Positions 24,337 through 42,842 of a DNA stretch of 48,345 nucleotides are shown in pieces. Origin of the DNA: Cylindrodendrum hubeiense (lineage: Eukaryota; Ascomycota; Sordariomycetes; Hypocreales; Nectriaceae); the NCBI GenBank assembly GCA_014621425.1, contig JAANBB010000316.1, positions 1-48,345 of the forward strand, written 5' to 3'. Below the pieces are notes generated by a model that worked only from the letters and a program-made list of their open reading frames with translations, was not told the DNA's origin and made no database searches. The first letter of the stretch is position 1, and every line of letters begins with the position of its first letter. The position numbers were made by a program, and so were the translations under genes.

Positions 24337-27300
24337 CTACTCAGTCTCGCTCCCTTCGACTGCAGAGTCGTCTTCGTCTTCGTCTTCATCTTCGTCTTCA
24401 TCGATTTCGTCTTCGTCATCTTCGTCTTGACCGTCTTCGTCTTCGCTTCCGCTAGAGATGCTCGGCAACTTGCCATATTTCTTCTTGTATCGCTTCAGTT
24501 GATTTTGTTGAGCCATGAAGTGGTCCAAGATTTCAGACATGGGTCCTCCCAGTTCTTCAAGCAAACTGAAAGTACCACGGCCAGCGGCAAGGTGTCGCAT
24601 CGCTAGAGTAGAGATACAGGTCTAATGCAATTGTCAGCGCAATGTCCAACGCCTCAAGTTCAGCATAGGTTGTTGGGAAACTTACCTCTATCCTGCTCAC
24701 TTGATGCTCCATGAAGTTGATCAAGAATCGATCAGTGATTTCACCTCCTCGCTGCTTCATCCTGTCGAGCAGTTCGGTCTCGGGCGGTTGAAGCCCATTG
24801 CTCGAGACACCCTCCAAGCTGCTGCAGAGCATCTCCAGACGCAAACTGACTCGCCAGAGCGTCCATATCATATCGGGGTCAAATGAGAGTTCACCTCCCG
24901 GAGCAAGGGAGGCAGGCTTGCCGGGTCCCTCCGTCTGTCTCTCGTGCTGCTGATGGAAGTCAATGCGGCCAGCCAAGGCATGCGGGTAGAGTGAGTAGAC
25001 AACTTCAGGATTTTCGAGTCCCTTAAGTTTCTTCTCGCCCATTTCTTTGACTTCGAATCCTTGGGAAGTCAGAGACCTGAGATCCTTTTGAATTGCAGTC
25101 GCAAACGACTCCTCTTCAAAGGTGTCTTCAGATCCTGATGTGGCACGGTCCACGTCTTGGTAGTTTACTAGACATCGTTGTATCTCCGAGATGAAGTCGG
25201 TCGAGACGGTAACCTGTCCGCCGTCCGCCACTGACGAGATTCGTGACGCCTTGTTGACCATGGGACCAAAGTAGTCCATACGGCGGGTGACCGGATCCGT
25301 CTCACTGACACAGTCTCCAAAATGAATGCCCATTCGCACCGACAATCCCTTGAAGATCAGGCTATTATCCTTATCATAAACTGGTTGGCAAGAAGCCGAG
25401 TTCAGCACTTCTGATGGCCAGTTCACATCCAAAAGTGACATCTGAACTGCAAAGGTCCAAAGCAACGCGGATGTAGCGGTGGGGAACGACACCATGAACG
25501 CATCACCTTCAGTCTTGACCTCGTAACCTCCAATACGACGCAGCTGTCGACGCATGACTTCGTTGTGAAGCTTAATAGCGGATCGCATCGCGCTCGGGTA
25601 CATCTCCCACAGGTTGGTGGAGTTCTTGATATCCGTGAAGACAATCGAGACGTTACCAGTAGGTGCTGGAATCTCTGCCTCGAGACGATCGAGCGAGGAA
25701 TCCAACACACCGCCCTTACCCTTGCGGCCCCTTCGTGTGGAGAGAACCTGGGCTGCGTCGGGAATGCCAGATGGGTACAGTGACATGCTAGTTCCTCTCT
25801 GAAGTCGCGATCGCTCGACTCTCCGCTTCAAGTCGGCGACACTGATCATCATGACCATGATCTTGCCTGAGGCGCCATATGAGATGGCAAGGTCACGAAG
25901 CTTCTGGGCTGCCCGCATGAGATCCTGGCGCTCTGCCCTTGCGATGTCAGTCACCAGGCCAGGTGATAGGTATTCCCAGAGTTCGCGGGTGGCAATCAAG
26001 ATGATGTCGTCCTGCTCCCGGAGCGTCATGTTGCTCACGTACGGCGCCGCTTGTACTGCAGGCATCAGGTCAACGTAACCAAACGCCCGAGAAACTTCGA
26101 GAAGATCGTTCAATCTGCCGTTTCGTGATACCCAGCCTCCGGCTTCACGGATCCGTGAGCGTTCGGCTGGCTCAGCGGGGTCATGTTTTCGGGTCAGAAT
26201 CTTGTGGCTTCCATCAGTTTGGATAACCATCGCCTGAGCATCGCCCACGTTCGCAACATAGAGTTCGGTGCTCTGCAGGTAAATGACTGTGGCAACACCA
26301 CCCGAATTGAGGTCTTCCTTTGTAAGAATGACTGGTTGACCAGAGCCCCTATGCGTCTTCTGCGGACGCTCCTCCGAGTGTTGAATGGCAATGGTAACCA
26401 GGTCCTTGTTCAGGGCCAGAAACGCGCGCCGCAGAGCATCAACCGGCGTCTCATTGGAGCGCGTCTTAAGTGCCTTCAATTCGATCGCAAATATGTGGCC
26501 AAAGTTCTCATGGAGATATTTGGCAATCTTGGATCCTCCACTAGATAGAGCCTGTCCATCGAACAGGCCCAGAAGCATCTCCGTCTCGGAGGAGTTGAAC
26601 CTGGGAACGACTAGATCGACAGTTGACAAATGCTCATGCTTTCCTAGAGTGTCCGCCATTCCATAGGGAAGATGGCCCGCAAGTGAACCTGAGGTGCGGA
26701 CACGTCTATCTTCGCTCTGATCAGGGATGCTGGGTGAAGTAAGAGTGACATCCATCAGTCCTAGCACCCGCAAGTTCATCAACCGACTGAAGTCGGTATA
26801 CTCTTCTCGGTTGACAGCGCCAGGTCCACTTGGTGCAGCTGTCTGCTTGATCTCCAGGCGCTTGTTTCCAGACAGGTTCAGATACCTGAGGTTCGGGTTC
26901 AGGTTCCAATTCCAATCGTAAGGCACGTTAGAGATGTTGTACTTTAGAAAGTTGCTGCCACAATCCAGTACTGCAAGGTTCTTCGCCCGTGAGATATCTG
27001 CCGGCAGATTGGTGAACCGGTTGCCGTTGATGTACAAAGCCTGAAGAAGACTAGACTCTTCCAGGTCATCAGCTGGCAGTGTTGTCAAGCCATTACCTGA
27101 TAGGTAGAGTTCAACCAGCTGTGGCCAACTCTTGATTGATCGCTGTGGCATGTCGCCAATCTCGTCATTGTATGACAAGTTGAGAACCCGGAGTTCCGCG
27201 AGGAGCGTGAGTTGATCAAACACATCATCGTCAAGGCGGTTGTCGGCCAGGTATAAATTCCGCAACGATCCAGCAAAGGTATTCGTCATCCTTGATGAGA

Positions 27301-30300
27301 GACCGGAATCTTTCCTCGTGGCTGTGGACGCCGTCGTCGATCTCGACACAACCGATGTCTTCCGACCACCCTTCCCATAAACAGATACCACTGAGCTCTT
27401 TCGGTCACTAAGAGGAGATGGGCCAACGCTCAAAAGCGTGCTCGAGTTTTGGCTTGGTCTTCGATCATCAGAAAGTTCCTCAGAACTCGGCGTGGCTGAC
27501 AAGGTTCCTAGAGGCGCGGTTCTACCGTTCACTACTGGGGGAGGTTGCGACTCCTCTCCGGGTACTCTGGGTGCTCTAGACGCCGGCTTCGGGAAGTGCT
27601 CGAGAACATTGGAAGAGGCGTTGAAGATCTCCAGCCTGTTGGCCCACCAAAGCTCCATCGGCAACTTCGAGATATTGTTACCCCTGACATTGAGCACTCG
27701 CAGCTCGGTCAGGCATCCAATTTGGGGCGGGAGTTCTCCCACTGAATTGTTTGCTATGCTGAAGTGTTCCAACTTGCTTAGAGTGCCGATTTCCTGGGGG
27801 AGCGAGACGAAGTAGTTCTTATCCAAAATCAGGTGTTCCAAGTTCATCATGTTGACAAAGGATGAGTCGATGCTGGCTAGTTGAGCATTGGAGAGGTTCA
27901 ACGTCTTAAGTGTTGGCACAGGTTCCACAATCTCAAACTTGTTGAGTGGGTTCGAGTTCAGCTTCAACTGGCGGATTGCCTCAAACTGTCCCACAAACGC
28001 AGAGACGCAGTTGTGGTCAGCAGAGAGAATCTCAAGCTTAGGGAGCTCCGAGATGACGTCGATCTTCGAGATACCATTGTACTTGATGTCGAGCTCGCGC
28101 AGACTAATTAGCTGGGAAAACGATGGCGGTACACTATGTGTAAGCCTGTTATTGGTGATCAGCAGCCTCTCCAGGTTCTTCAGGTTGCCGATCTCATGGG
28201 GGAGACTGGCAATGCCGTTGAAACTGAGGTCCAGGTCAACGAGACTCTCCAAGTCACACAAGAACGATGGGAATTTGTCGAGGAAGTTGGAGGAGATATT
28301 CAGAGTCCTCAAAGACTTAAAAGCTCCAAAATCCGGCGGGAGCTGTTTAAGTCGATTGTTTGCGAGGTTCAACTTCAGCAGCCCAAACAAAGTATTGAGC
28401 TCAGCGTGCTCCAGCTGCTCGAGGCGATTGTTGGCAACATCAAGGAATGTCAATTTGCCTGCTCGGCTCAGGCTTGCCGGCAGTTTCCTTGCTTCGTTGT
28501 TGTTGAATTTGATGTCTCGGAGGTTTTTGCAAGATTGAACGAAATCGCGAGGAACGTCGAGGGAGAGGTTGCGGGAAAGGTTTAGAGAGATGATCTCCGG
28601 GGCTTTGGAGTAAAGGGAAATGGGTATAGTAATGAGATTACGCCCCGAAAGATCGACGTAGTTGAGTTTTTGAGCACGAGCGAGGCCCATATCGGTTGTC
28701 TTCGCATGGAAATCACTCTCTCGAGCAGACAAAAACATGAACCGACAGAGATAGCTGTTGTCCTCTCGTCCAAGGTCCTCTATCCGGTCCTTATCCTCGT
28801 ATCCAATCTGTTGCAGGAGACGCTTTTGCATCAGGAGGGGTCGTTCAAGAGGCATGAGGACCCGGATAAGGTCGTGCTTCTTCATAATGATGTTGTAATT
28901 CTCCAGGCCATCGACAACATATGTCTTCTTAATGACCTGAGAAATGACGTCGGTGACACTGGAATCTAATGGCATCGAGTGAGTCGAGAACGTTCCGTCT
29001 GAGCGGAAGATCCGGATGCAGAACGATGCCATCTTCTCCTCTGGTCTAGGTGGGCTTCCAATCTCGTCGACATCAGGGGCGCTGTATGAATTGTCCTCGG
29101 TGTTCCGCCGCACAGCCCAGCTGTCCGGAGCATCCCAACGTCCCTTGGGGGCAACTGAAACAATGGAGTCGGTGCGGTCGAGTTCCAGGTTGTTGACAAA
29201 ACTGACATCCATCGGCACGAGCTGCGGTGGTTTCGATAAGATGCCCTCCATGTCGTTGAGATTGGTATCGAGATGGAAACCATTGTTGCGGTCGTTACGG
29301 TCTGTCGGGCCAATCGCTTCTTCGCCAAAGTCATGCGGTCGGAGGGATCGTGCCTTCTTCGAGAAGGGGAACTTGTTGTTGAAGGTCGCGCCACGCTGGG
29401 TACCCGGCCGGTTGTCGAAGCTCTCGCTTTGTTCCAGTCCCAATGGTCCCGTAGGAGGGAACACCGAGGGTGATAATTCTGGTCGATGGAAGTCCGTCTT
29501 CGATGATTTTGTCTGGAGAGACTTTGTCGATTGAGGCAGGTCACGAAGTCGCGCAGTATCGTCCTTGTCCTTGTGGTGCCGCCGGAGTCGGTTGAGCAGC
29601 CCACGCTTCCCATGATGGCCGGGAGACGTTTGTCCGTCAAGCTGACTTGACTTGGAGCTGAAGGACGGGCCAGCGCTTCTATTACTCGGTGTCGGGCTCT
29701 GCCCCCTGGACCTTGTTGAATACATCGCTGTTGATCCGGCTCCCCGGTCGCGCGAAAACTGGTTCCCGATAGGTGTCTCTTCCCTGCTGATGGTCGGCCT
29801 CAAGGTTCGAGGATCCTCATTGCTTTTATTATGTCGATGGTGGTGGCCGTGGACGATGGAATGGCCGGATCGGGATGATGAAGACGTCTTGGGTGGGATC
29901 TGGGTCGTTCCGTCAGGCATGTATCGTTCTCGATCGGGTCCGGTTAAGATGTCTCGGACGGGCGCTTCGCCATATCGTGCGATATCCTACAGGCGTAAGG
30001 TTAGCAGGGCAGCTCCCCATCAAAGGGAGCGGATGATGGATTTCAAAGCAGAGGCAGGCGCAGGCTTTGCTGAAGGAAGGATCGTGGGCACTGATGACAG
30101 CGGGGCGGCAGGGATAGAACGGAATGAAGCAAGGTAAGACATAGCGACGTACAGTGTTATCTTGGTATAAGAAGGGAACGACTTCTGGCGCAGGGACTGG
30201 AGTTCTAGGCCTGGAGGATGACGGAGAACCGTCTCGAGTGTGATCGGTGGCATTGGAGTAGTTACGATCCCGCTGGGTGGGGCGGCTGTGACTGTAGGAG

Positions 30301-31213
30301 CGCTGACGCTGGTCCTTGCCCATAAACGAAGTGGGCAGGCTGCTCTCGGAGCTATCGCGACCAGGGAACTCCTCGCCAAAGAAGCCTTGAAGTTTTCGAA
30401 AGCCACCACGCGTCACGCTAGTCTTGGAGCCCTGGCTGCTGGCCGTGAGGATACTGGCAGCGGAGGGTCGTCGGTCATTGTTGAAGTAGGCGGCATCGGG
30501 AGAGTCTTGGGGCGCCGAGGGGGCGCCGGAGCGAGCGTTTGTCGAGGGGTAGCCAGGGGAGAGCTGTGAGGCGAGGGACAGGTTGTCGCTAGAGTCGTTG
30601 TAGAAGCTGGTCGGCATGGTAGAGGAGGGCGTGGAGGAACCGTTGGGGGTCATCCACGGAGCTATCTGAGGGTTGGTGCCGCCGGTGGGCGGGTTGTGCT
30701 GGATCTGAGGCACACGCGACGTCTCGAGGACGGCGAGATCCCGGCGATAATTGGCAAGGTCGCTCATGCGACGGTCCTTTTGAGCGACATTGGAGCCGCC
30801 GCGGGTAGGGAAGGAAGGTGCAGTCGGAGACACTTGGTCATCCTTGGGGGACCTAACACGGGGGAGCGGTTAACTAGATGAAGGGGAGAGGGCCAGAGAG
30901 AGGGCCAGAGCGAGGTGGAGCAGCGGAGAAGGCGGAGAGGCGGAGAGGCGGGAGAGTGAACAAGGTGAGACATTGGAACTCACCAGTTGTTCATCAGAAG
31001 AGCATTGTCGTCGGCGCTGAGGCGGGCGGGAGGAGGGCGTCGGCGGGGGTTGGAGGAAGCCCTGGCCAGGGCGTTGGAGTCGGCGGCGAGAGCTGGGGCG
31101 GGATTGGGAATGGGGATGGGAGGGACAGGCTTCGCAGTGACGGCGGAGTGGGCACTGTCAGTGCTGGAGCTCGTGATGGAGCTGATGCGTTTGCCGGCCT
31201 CATTCCTAGTCAT
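24337..31213 (-). CDS. Adenylate cyclase (fungal Cyr1 type)
   Basis: It makes cAMP from ATP and is the central node of fungal nutrient signalling through PKA. Minus-strand exons 31213-30984, 30852-30153, 29986-24686 and 24621-24337 join to 2171 residues. The first roughly 620 residues are Ser/Pro/Arg-rich and disordered. A Ras-association domain (FCIRIFRSDGTFSTHSM) lies at about 630-730. Leucine-rich repeats run from about 755 to 1440, with a Ser-rich insert near 1130-1220. A PP2C-like domain follows to about 1715. The class III cyclase core starts near 1755 with VSIVFTDIKNSTNLW and contains KTEGDAFMVSF, so both metal Asp residues are present. The last exon ends in a run of Asp/Glu. An in-frame TAG precedes ATG 31213, fixing the start. 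The order RA-LRR-PP2C-CYC is that of fungal Cyr1. Confidence 0.96.
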
Positions 31214-36992
<5,779 letters not shown>

Positions 36993-37208
36993 ATAGACTG
37001 TAGGCAGTAACCAGTTAATTTAAAGATCGAGAAGGAAAAAACGAATAAATATGGGTTGACATTGATCTTGTCGTAAGTAGCTAGTGTTACATCTAAGTCT
37101 TTCTTTGCCTCTACAGTAGGTTCATCTTCGCTATGAACTAAGCAACTACATGTTTCATTGCTGCACCCTCGTCATGTAATGACGACTCTGCTCATACCTG
37201 GATAGTCG

Positions 37209-38880
37209 TCAGATCTCCTCATGTATCATCTCCCCAAGTGCCTTGCTCTCCTCCATAATGTCCCTCGCCTCTTCGGTCGACACATCCATATCCTCCTGGA
37301 TCAAACGTACAGCTAATTCAGCCACCAGGACAGATTCGATGAAGGAGGCTGACCCGCGGCCAGCAATGACACGGTCGCTCACGGCCTTTTCTTTGAGTAG
37401 ATCGCCGAACTCGCCGACGAGGTAGTCGCACATGAGGTTGAAGCCCCGTGGACCGTAGTACCCAGGGTTCAGGTTGTCTTCCTTCTTGAGGCTCCGGGCC
37501 TTGCCCGTCTCGATCTTGTTGGCGAGGATAGAGCGGAAGTGTGACGGCTTGCCACTGACAACTTCCAGGAGGAAACCACGATGATCCTCAAATCGACTGT
37601 GTAGGTCAGACCACAATATTTCAGCTGGATACTGCCTTTCACGCCATGTATCTATGGCCGTCTGCTTTTTGTGCGTTTGACAGAATTTGGTCTGCATCCT
37701 CACGTTCAGCCGTTTTCCGTTGGAGAATTCCTTTAGAAGGGCATCTGGGACAGCGTCACCACACCAAGGGCACTCTGCCCTGGTCTCATTGCGGTCTCCT
37801 TCGCCAGCATACGAAGCCTCAGTCACCGTCTGAGAATTACCCGGTTCTTCCGAGTCTGAAAGGTCGGAAAGGCCCGAAATTTCCGACAGTGGCGACAGGG
37901 GACTCTTTGGGTTCCCATCGTTGTCCCCTCTGCTCTCTTGGCTGCCGTCTGGGATTTCCGCTGGTATCATGAACTTTGGACGCGCTGGGGGTGGCCTCCG
38001 TGCCTCCCAGAGTGTGCCACGCTTCTTCTGCTTGGAGGGTTGTACCATCCTTTTCCCTGGTTTGATAGGCTTGCGAACGGGAGAATCGAGCGGGTCTTCT
38101 GAGTCTCCATTCTCATCTTGCGAGTGCTTGATGAACCGAGCGGGTGGACCTTTGGATGGTGACGATAGGACAGAATCCGAAGGGGCACGCAGCTTGGCTT
38201 GGCCCGGCTTCTTTGGGCTGTCTAGAGAGTCTGGTGCTTTGATTTTGGCTCTTTGGCGAGACTTCTCTGCGGTGACTGTTTCTCGAGTCAGTAGGGGCAT
38301 CAGAGGCGGGGAGTTGACGTCTGGGACCTTTCTTAGACCGTGACTCTTGCGAGCTGCCATATTTCGTTCCATAAGTTGCCTTGACGGCCTGTTTCTTGAC
38401 AAACCCTTGCTCATCTGTGAGGTGATCGGCCGAACTCGAAATTGATATGGACCGGCTCAACTTCTTTGAAGACGGCCCCTCACTTTCACCATCGTCTAGC
38501 TTGCGTCGTTTGGACTTTGGGGACGATGCGTCTCTCGAACCTTCTGCGCGCGATGCCTTTGATCGAGAGTAACTCGCATTCCTCGTTGGATTTTTGCGAG
38601 ACTTGCTGTCATTTGGCGCTCCGAATGCGGTGCGTCTGATATTGGCCTGGGAGCTTCTCTCAGGCTCGGAATCGGAGGATCTCGTTGGTGACTGGGCAGG
38701 GCCACTGTTCCCAGCTCTATCAGCAACTCCGGACTCTCCTTCGTCTTCATCGTCGCTGGACAATGGGGCAGCATCGAGTGCGACTGGTTGTACGAGTTTG
38801 GCTCTTTGCTTGCCACCCACTACGCGGAGGAGCGGTTCGGGCTGGTGCCTGACACTCAAGCCGGATCTTCCAGATGCCAT
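37209..38880 (-). CDS. Rtc4-domain protein (restriction of telomere capping 4 family)
   Basis: Minus-strand exons 38880-38328 and 38266-37209 join in phase 1 to 536 residues. The first about 330 residues are Ser/Lys/Arg/Pro-rich, disordered and likely nuclear, with several basic clusters. The C-terminal about 200 residues match the Rtc4 domain. A CPWCGD zinc-knuckle-like motif comes first. It is followed by FCQTHKK, a DLHSRFEDH helix, and GYYGPRGFNLMCDYL near residue 455. In yeast, RTC4 was found in a screen linked to telomere capping; its molecular role is unclear. The 61-nt intron has a weak donor (GTCCCA) but a good branch motif and acceptor, and only this donor fits the phase. It converges with the glucosidase gene over 216 bases. 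Confidence 0.85.
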
Positions 38881-39532
38881 TGCTCTCTCACCCTTCTCGT
38901 CAGCGTTTCCCGGAATAAGGAAACGACGGCTTCTGGCATGTGTAGGTGCGAATGGGCTGTAGATTGGCGCCGAGCCCTGGGCACTGTGGATGTTGGTTGG
39001 GCGTGCGGTCAGGGCGTCCCTAGCGACTCGGAATCAAGCAGGAAGTGACAGTGTGTCAGATCAAGGTAGAAATCCGGTGATGCAAGTGAATGAGCTCATC
39101 TGCCGGGTCCTAAAGAACGTCTCCCCGCGTCAACTGGCCTTTGGTCTGCTGGTTTCGGGCTGGCACATTCGCACATGCGCAGCAAAGGCACCAGTGGTTT
39201 CTCCCGACGCGTTGACAAACGCGCCCGGATAGCCGACCTCAATCAATCCGAGCACTGGTGGGTGGAGTCCCCCGCGCCACCATCAGTGGACAGCTTGACG
39301 CTCGTAGGCACCTAAGCCTAAGCTCGTCCGCTAGCGCCTATAGGCCACTGAAACCCCCTGGAGATCGGGCCATTCAACCCCCGTGTTTGCGATGGCCTCC
39401 CGTTCTGTGTCCCCCATCCTTCGACCTCCCCTTGCTCTTGTGCTTCGATTTCGCTCGCCTGCCGCTCAGGTAGACAGAGCCAACTTGCTACAGTCAAACA
39501 CATTGCGCAGACTCGCCTCCCGATAGCACAAA
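38881..39532. promoter_or_regulatory. Divergent promoter of Rtc4-like gene and dynactin p50
   Basis: About 650 bases separate the two start codons. No other gene is supported. The segment contains both promoters; I cannot name particular sites. Confidence 0.5.
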
Positions 39533-40911
39533 ATGTCGCTCAACCGGAAATACGCGGCGCTGCCGGACTTGGTGAGCTCTATCGCATGCAGATGGTGTTT
39601 GCTGCTCCTGACCGTCTATCTAGGATTCTGCTCCAGACATCTATGAAACCCCCGATCTCACAGACGATAACTCCACGGTTCCTGTGAGCCCACCGATCCT
39701 GTTCGCACTCGAGCACCTTCTCACAGAAGCTCCAGACCATCGCAGCGCGCACCCAATCCGATGACGAATTCTACGATATCGAGGACGACAGCGCTGGAAT
39801 CTCGCGATCGCGCCTACGAATAGACGAAGCTCGCTCCCGCTTCATGCCGGCCAACGTTGACGCAAATGGAGTCGACTTCTCGGACCGAGTCGATGGGAAG
39901 CGCAAATCGTACAAGGCGTCGAGCCGCCGACAGCGCATCCTGCAGGATGGAACCGAAGAGCTAGGCGACCTTTCCGATGACGACGATGCAGAGAGCCTGG
40001 AACGACGGATCGCTCGCCTCCAGCGCGAGGTTGCCTTGGCCAAGGATGAATATGCAAAGCGAAAGGCCGCGACCTCGAACAAGGACGGTGACGATTCTGC
40101 CACAAACGACGAGAGACTAGTTGCCCTCAGCCAAGTCCTCGATGAGATCTCGAAGCCCGCTGGTGCACGGATTGCACCTCATGCGTTAAAGCCACGACCG
40201 GATTCGAGCCAGGAAGAATCATCAGAGATACCATTGGGGGACAACGCTACATACACCGTCACGTATGCGCCAACATACGAACAAAGCCATGCCCTAGCTA
40301 AGGCCGCCGACTTTGACCGCCGACTCTTGATGCTGGAGAAGGGACTTGGAATCAGCTCCTCGTTGATGCCGGAGGCCGACGCGAGTGGCCTCCCCCGAGC
40401 AATCCTTCCGACTATCGACTCGATGAACAAGCAGATTACAACTCTTGCCCAGGCATCTACAGCTAACCTGGATGCCATTAGTCGCCGAGTGAGAACCCTG
40501 GCTACTGAGCAGGAAAAGTTGAGTGATGCTCGGGAGAAGGCCAAGGCTCTGCGAGAAGAACTCGGCCGACAAGCTCCTTCAACCCCGTCGGAGGAGTCTG
40601 AACAAGAAGCCAAGATCAACGCACTCTACGGAATCCTACCCACCATTGAGAACCTCACACCCATCCTCCCCCCTCTCCTCGATCGATTGCGGTCACTGAG
40701 AGTAATCCATGCGGACGCCGCTACAGCCGGCGAGACCTTGAGCCGCATTGAGACGCAACAAGCGGAAATGACGGCGGAGCTCAAGCAGTGGAATGAGGGT
40801 CTCGAGAAGATCGAGGAGGCCATGAATGAGAGCAGTGCGTCTGTCGAGAAAAACAAGACAGTCATGGAGAGCTGGGTGAAGGATCTTGAGGAGCGGATTG
40901 CGGATTTATAA
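39533..40911 (+). CDS. Dynactin subunit 2 (p50 dynamitin)
   Basis: p50 is part of the dynactin shoulder, which ties the dynein-binding arm to the cargo filament in microtubule transport. Exons 39533-39571, 39624-39683 and 39727-40911 join to 427 residues. The N-terminus MSLNRKYAALPDLDSAPDIY contains the typical YAxLPDLDxxPDxYETPD motif that anchors p50 in the complex. An acidic linker follows (DDEFYDIEDD). The rest is mostly long amphipathic coiled coil, with heptads from about residue 125 onward, including ERRIARLQREVALAKDEY and IETQQAEMTAELKQW. The length fits fungal p50. The second intron is only 43 nt, but it has GT-AG ends and is needed for frame and motif continuity. Confidence 0.92.
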
Positions 40912-41364
40912 TAACGAAGCATTACACAGATACCCCCCATTGAGAGCTTTCATGGCGCCTCCACGAAGTCCGTATGATTAAATATGACTTGGAAGTTGGA
41001 ATGCTCAGTTGGCGTATCTAATACAACGTGACGATCCTGACCACCAACACCGAGCCAGAGGCCCGGGCTTAGAAGTTCAGCGCCACAGTGGCTGAGAATT
41101 AGGCGTCCAAGGGGCCAGCGTTGCATCCCCGGAACAATGTTTCCCCCGATTATCCGCCAACCACATGGAACTTCGGCTGCGGTGGTGGGGTAAGGGCTTT
41201 GGCACACGAAAACCCTGACAATCTCACCAAAAAGTTCAGTCCCAATCAAGCCTCATTCTACAGCTCAAGTACGTGACCACCGATAATCCACATCTTCTCA
41301 CAGTACGGCGACACCCTCGATCTCACGCGAATATCCCCAGCTCACAAAACTCCAGGACGCAAAA
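40912..41364. promoter_or_regulatory. Intergenic region with the eS28 promoter
   Basis: This is the 3' flank of dynactin p50 followed by the promoter of the ribosomal protein gene. A minus-strand frame of 99 codons at 40950-41249 is open and rather protein-like, but it has no family resemblance. I leave it uncalled. Confidence 0.45.
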
Positions 41365-41738
41365 ATGGATTCCTCCAAGACCCCCGTCAAGCTTGTCAAG
41401 GTTACCCGAGTCCTCGGCCGAACCGGTGCGTCCCCACGATAATTCGATATCGAATAAAACAAAACCCCCCAAACAAGAGGAACATTGGACCTGACCGCTG
41501 TTTAGGTTCTCGTGGTGGTGTCACCCAGGTGCGCGTCGAGTTCATGGACGACCAGACCCGATCCATTATCCGAAACGTCAAGGGCCCAGGTACGATATAG
41601 AAACGAATCCCCCTCGAAGGAAGACGGAACGAGACGTGTGAGTGTGTGGTGTGCTAACCGGCGACCCCCCAACTAGTTCGCGAGGACGACATTCTTTGCC
41701 TGCTCGAGTCCGAGCGTGAGGCCCGACGACTGCGATAA
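41365..41738 (+). CDS. RPS28: 40S ribosomal protein eS28
   Basis: Exons 41365-41425, 41506-41589 and 41677-41738 join to 68 residues, the normal length of eS28. This protein lies near the mRNA exit side of the small subunit. The product starts [20 protein letters not shown], continues [16 protein letters not shown] and [17 protein letters not shown], and ends [12 protein letters not shown], the highly conserved family sequence. Both introns have phase 1 donors after a G (CCG and CAG contexts) and TAG acceptors. No single frame exceeds 60 codons, so the gene is visible only after splicing. Confidence 0.97.
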
Positions 41739-42432
41739 ACGTTGCGATCGAGGAGTAAGGGGGCTTGGACAGTGGACGACGGATGGTCTTTGCATGCTGA
41801 GGCGGGCGCGCCTTGTATTGGGACATTGCCTGGGGCTGCAACACCCGCACCTCAGTTTCATTTGTTAGAGGAGTCACGGATCTGGCATTGCGAATCCAGA
41901 ACAATTCTTCTGCAGCATGGAATCCGACCACGAAAAGTGATTTTTGATCTTCAGGTCTCGCCCGAGTTTATACAAGCCCTCGACCAGAATCGATGCAGCT
42001 TTTACGATCACGACTCACGTCGACCGCCTTCCCTTCTCCCGCTCATTTCCTGTCTTCCGAGACATTGTGAACGAAACCTATGACGAATTCCCTGGAAGTC
42101 CAGGCACTCATTGCTGTCCCGGTCACGTGAAAAATCAAATTACTTCAAAATCCGCGGGGCGATGACCATTCTTTCGTCTTCTCTTCTCTGCCAACTAACT
42201 CACCCAGGTTTCTTCTAGCCACATCACCCTTTTGGTAAGTCAAATCCCCTCGTCCCTTTCACAACCCTTGGGAATGATGCTTTTAGCATGTATTACCTGA
42301 AACATACATTGATGTTCAACTTATCACCAAGATCTCTGACCCAAATCCCTTCACTCCATTCATTGTTGATTCATTTGCATGGAACAATGCGGCTAACACG
42401 TCGAAGAACATTATAGACAAATCACTACCGCG
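41739..42432. other. Intergenic region between eS28 and MOCS2A
   Basis: This holds the 3' flank of eS28 and the promoter and leader of the molybdopterin synthase gene. Around 42190-42235 a pyrimidine-rich run with TAACTCACCCAG and TTCTTCTAG resembles a 3' splice site. A leader intron is therefore possible but unproven. No gene is supported. Confidence 0.45.
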
Positions 42433-42723
42433 ATGGCGTCGGCACCGAAGCCCCCAGCCGGTCACTTCAACATCCTCTACTTTGCCAGCGCCAGTTCCTT
42501 CACCGGTAAAGACCACGAAGCCCTCCCTGCAATGCTTCCCCTCCGGAATCTCTTCGCCGAATTGGAGTCGCGGTATCCTGGCATCAAGGCCAAGGTCCTA
42601 GACTCTTGCCTCGTCACCGTCAATCTTGACTATGTAGATGTGTCGGGTGAGGAGGGCTCCGATGATACCGTGCTCCAGGAAGCGGACGAGGTGGCCATTA
42701 TTCCACCTGTCAGCTCTGGCTAA
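42433..42723 (+). CDS. Molybdopterin synthase sulfur-carrier subunit (MOCS2A/MoaD/CnxG)
   Basis: A single exon encodes 96 residues. The ThiS/MoaD-fold protein carries a thiocarboxylate on its C-terminal glycine and donates sulfur to precursor Z to form molybdopterin, which nitrate reductase and other molybdoenzymes need. FNILYFASASSFTG is the first strand and loop. The region LPLRNLFAELESRYPG is the helix typical of the family. LVTVNLDYVDVS and ADEVAIIPPVSSG form the last strands and the tail. The chain ends Ser-Ser-Gly: the acceptor Gly is there, but the preceding Gly of the classical Gly-Gly end is Ser. The ATG follows TACCGCG and is the first in frame. It converges with the PSI gene. Confidence 0.92.
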   Translation: MASAPKPPAGHFNILYFASASSFTGKDHEALPAMLPLRNLFAELESRYPGIKAKVLDSCLVTVNLDYVDVSGEEGSDDTVLQEADEVAIIPPVSSG

Positions 42724-42842
42724 AGGGTTGATGAGTGTGTCAATGCATTAAATGATTGGCGATATGTTGGTGTCATCGCGTCCCAGCTAGTCATTCGAGT
42801 CCCCGTAGGCCGTCGGGCTTTGATCCCGCGTAGACGTCACTT